Below, piece by piece: positions 5,410-6,886 of a stretch of DNA of 6,886 nucleotides (positions are counted from its first letter, which is position 1; each line of letters starts with the position of its first letter). The notes under the pieces were generated by a model. That model was not told the DNA's origin. It saw nothing but the letters and a program-made list of their open reading frames with translations, and made no database searches. Position numbers and translations under genes: made by a program. The stretch is from positions 1-6,886 of the forward strand of contig CASEFF010000188.1 in assembly GCA_949287115.1 (NCBI GenBank), read 5' to 3'. This DNA is from an uncultured Bacillota bacterium (GTDB taxonomy: Bacteria > Bacillota > Clostridia > Peptostreptococcales > Anaerovoracaceae).

Positions 5410-6042
5410 ATGCTTTATACCGAAAAGACATGTGAACAGTTCATAGAGGAGACAGCTTCCGGCGCGCCTGTTCCGGGCGGCGGCAGCGTATCGGCTCTCG
5501 CAGGAGCCCTTGGCGCGGCCCTCGGCAGGATGGTGGCTTCGCTTACCATAGGCAAAGCTAAATATGCCGACGTGGAAGAGGAGATGACGGCGCTGGCGCA
5601 GGAGGCCGATATGGTCCGCGAGGAGCTGCTGGCGCTCGTGCAGGCCGATATCGATATCTTCAGACCGCTGTCCGAGCTTTACGGGATGAAGGCGGAAACC
5701 GAAGCGGAGAAAATGAAAAAGGAGCTGCTGCTCGAATCGGCTCTCAGAGAGGCCTGCCGGGTGCCGCTCGACATAATGGAAAAATGCGCTCGCGCCATCG
5801 AGCTGTCAGAAATCTTCGCGGAGAAGGGCTCGCGCCTGGCTGTCAGCGATGCGGCGGCCAGCGCGGCGCTTTGCAGGGGAGCGATGGAGGCGGCCAGCCT
5901 TAACGTATACATCAATACTGGGTCGATGAAGGACAGAGACAGAGCGGAGGTTCTCAATGCGGAGTGCGACGCTATGCTGCGGGAGTACGGAGCCATGGCG
6001 GAAAAGATATTTGAGGATGTCGCAAGAGGGTTGAAGAAATAA
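5410..6042 (+). CDS. fchA: Methenyl-THF cyclohydrolase / formimidoyl-THF cyclodeaminase family protein, 210 aa
   Basis: An all-helical protein of the FTCD C-terminal (cyclodeaminase) family. In Clostridia the stand-alone members interconvert 10-formyl-THF and 5,10-methenyl-THF, and some act on 5-formimino-THF. The folate-binding signature PVPGGGSVSALAGALGAALG lies at 20-39, and a second conserved stretch SDAAASAALCRGAMEAASLNVYINT at 146-170; the length of about 210 is standard. GGAGG (5401-5405) precedes the ATG, and the gap after fhs is 26 nt without a terminator, so it shares the fhs transcript. The next gene encodes a FolD that has lost its own cyclohydrolase residues, which makes the cyclohydrolase role the more likely one here. 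A formimino role cannot be excluded, but no formiminotransferase gene is seen nearby. Confidence 0.9.
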   Translation: MLYTEKTCEQFIEETASGAPVPGGGSVSALAGALGAALGRMVASLTIGKAKYADVEEEMTALAQEADMVREELLALVQADIDIFRPLSELYGMKAETEAEKMKKELLLESALREACRVPLDIMEKCARAIELSEIFAEKGSRLAVSDAAASAALCRGAMEAASLNVYINTGSMKDRDRAEVLNAECDAMLREYGAMAEKIFEDVARGLKK

Positions 6043-6053
6043 GGAGGCTGTTT

Positions 6054-6886
6054 ATGGCGAGAAAGCTCAAAGGCGGAGAAGTATCTGACAGCCTTTCCAA
6101 AAGGATATCGCAGAGAGTAGAGGAACTGAAAAAAAACGGGATATTCCCGACGCTGGCCATAGTCAGGCTGGGAGAGAAGCCCGAGGACATGTCGTATGAG
6201 CGCGGAGCCATGAAACGCGCCGTACAGCTGGGAATAACGGTAAGGCAGTTCGTATTTGACGAGAAAACGTCGCAGGAGGAGCTCCTCAGCGAGATCGGCA
6301 AGCTCAACGATGATGAGCATATACACGGCGTGCTGATATTCAGGCCGCTTCCTGATCACATAGATGACAGGGCTGTATGCGATGCGCTAGATCCGCAAAA
6401 GGACGTGGACGGCATAACCTCGGGGTCGATGGCCGGTGTTTTCATGGACAGAGACGACGGCTTCCCGCCGTGCACGGCTGAAGCCTGCCTGGAGCTTTTG
6501 CAGCATTACGGCTATGCTCTGGAGGGCAAAAGGATCGCCGTGATCGGCAGAAGCCTTGTCATAGGACGCCCGGTAGCCATGATGGCCATGGAACGCAATG
6601 CCACCGTCACCATATGTCACAGCAGGACCGGTGACGAGGCGCTGGCGGACATCGTGGGAAGCGCAGACATAGTCATCGCTGCTGTAGGCAGCGCGGGGAT
6701 GGTGAGTGGCAGCATACTCGGACGTGATCAGGTGATAGTGGACGTAGGTATAAACGTGGATGAAAACGGCAGCCTGTGCGGCGACGTCGACTTTAAGACG
6801 GCGGAGCAGAAGGCGGCCGCCATAACGCCGGTGCCCGGAGGCGTGGGCAGCGTCACTACGGCGGTGCTCATGAAACACGTCGTGAC
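6054..6886 (+). CDS. folD: FolD-family methylene-THF dehydrogenase, probably lacking cyclohydrolase activity; 3' end cut by the window
   Basis: FolD oxidises 5,10-methylene-THF to methenyl-THF with NAD(P) and usually also hydrolyses methenyl-THF. The 277 residues visible start MARKLKGGEV and run to TPVPGGVGSVTTAVLMKHVV; only a few C-terminal residues should be missing. Conserved elements are Tyr48, KDVDG (116-120, with Asp119), PCTAEA (139-144), the nucleotide-binding GRSLVIGRPVAMM (165-177) and ATVTICHSRT (183-192). Two key residues differ. The family motif YVxxKxK reads YERGAMK, putting Ala52 where the catalytic lysine should be. VQLPLP reads IFRPLP, putting Phe96 where the glutamine should be. 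Both are needed for cyclohydrolase activity in characterised enzymes, so a dehydrogenase-only role is inferred, with FchA next door doing the other step. AAGGAGG (6041-6047) overlaps the fchA stop and lies 6 nt before the ATG, implying tight coupling. Confidence 0.92.
   Translation, partial: MARKLKGGEVSDSLSKRISQRVEELKKNGIFPTLAIVRLGEKPEDMSYERGAMKRAVQLGITVRQFVFDEKTSQEELLSEIGKLNDDEHIHGVLIFRPLPDHIDDRAVCDALDPQKDVDGITSGSMAGVFMDRDDGFPPCTAEACLELLQHYGYALEGKRIAVIGRSLVIGRPVAMMAMERNATVTICHSRTGDEALADIVGSADIVIAAVGSAGMVSGSILGRDQVIVDVGINVDENGSLCGDVDFKTAEQKAAAITPVPGGVGSVTTAVLMKHVV

Noticed and set aside
1..6886. CRISPR array, tRNA, rRNA or phage attachment site
   Set aside because: No regularly spaced repeats, cloverleaf or ribosomal RNA sequence was seen on either strand, and there is no integrase of the tyrosine or serine type.

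Overview
The window looks like chromosomal DNA from an anaerobic Bacillota of the class Clostridia. Three things point there: the housekeeping order rplS - rbgA - rnhB, which is a Firmicutes arrangement; the one-carbon order fhs - fchA - folD, common in Clostridia; and strong AGGAGG-type ribosome binding sites with frequent AGG, AGA and ATA codons. The species cannot be named from the sequence.

Layout, left to right. Bases 1-98 hold a minus-strand promoter and Shine-Dalgarno site for a gene that begins at or beyond the left edge. Bases about 104-1135 are a complete one-ORF insertion sequence with imperfect 19-bp terminal inverted repeats and a DDE transposase on the minus strand (best fit IS481-like). 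Its 5' leader can fold a hairpin around the transposase ribosome binding site, and a candidate internal promoter lies inside the 5' arm of that hairpin. Bases 1136-1427 are a repeat-rich, GC-rich spacer with no convincing gene. From about 1404 the rplS promoter and a structured leader precede rplS (L19). A terminator-like hairpin follows, then rbgA (50S assembly GTPase) and rnhB (RNase HII), the last two tightly coupled.

Bases 3537-3672 contain a promoter, a clear ZTP (pfl) riboswitch aptamer and an intrinsic terminator. They control fhs, fchA and folD (the last cut by the right edge). Together these three enzymes interconvert formate, 10-formyl-THF, 5,10-methenyl-THF and 5,10-methylene-THF. 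A ZTP sensor fits because ZTP accumulates when 10-formyl-THF is short.

The most informative protein observation is that the FolD here lacks the catalytic lysine and glutamine of the cyclohydrolase reaction (Ala52 and Phe96 replace them) but keeps the aspartate and the dinucleotide-binding motifs. FolD is therefore probably a dehydrogenase only, with the neighbouring FchA supplying the cyclohydrolase step. I found no wholly new system. The items most worth following are the split FchA/FolD division of labour under a ZTP switch, the caged transposase start, and the dyad over the rplS promoter.
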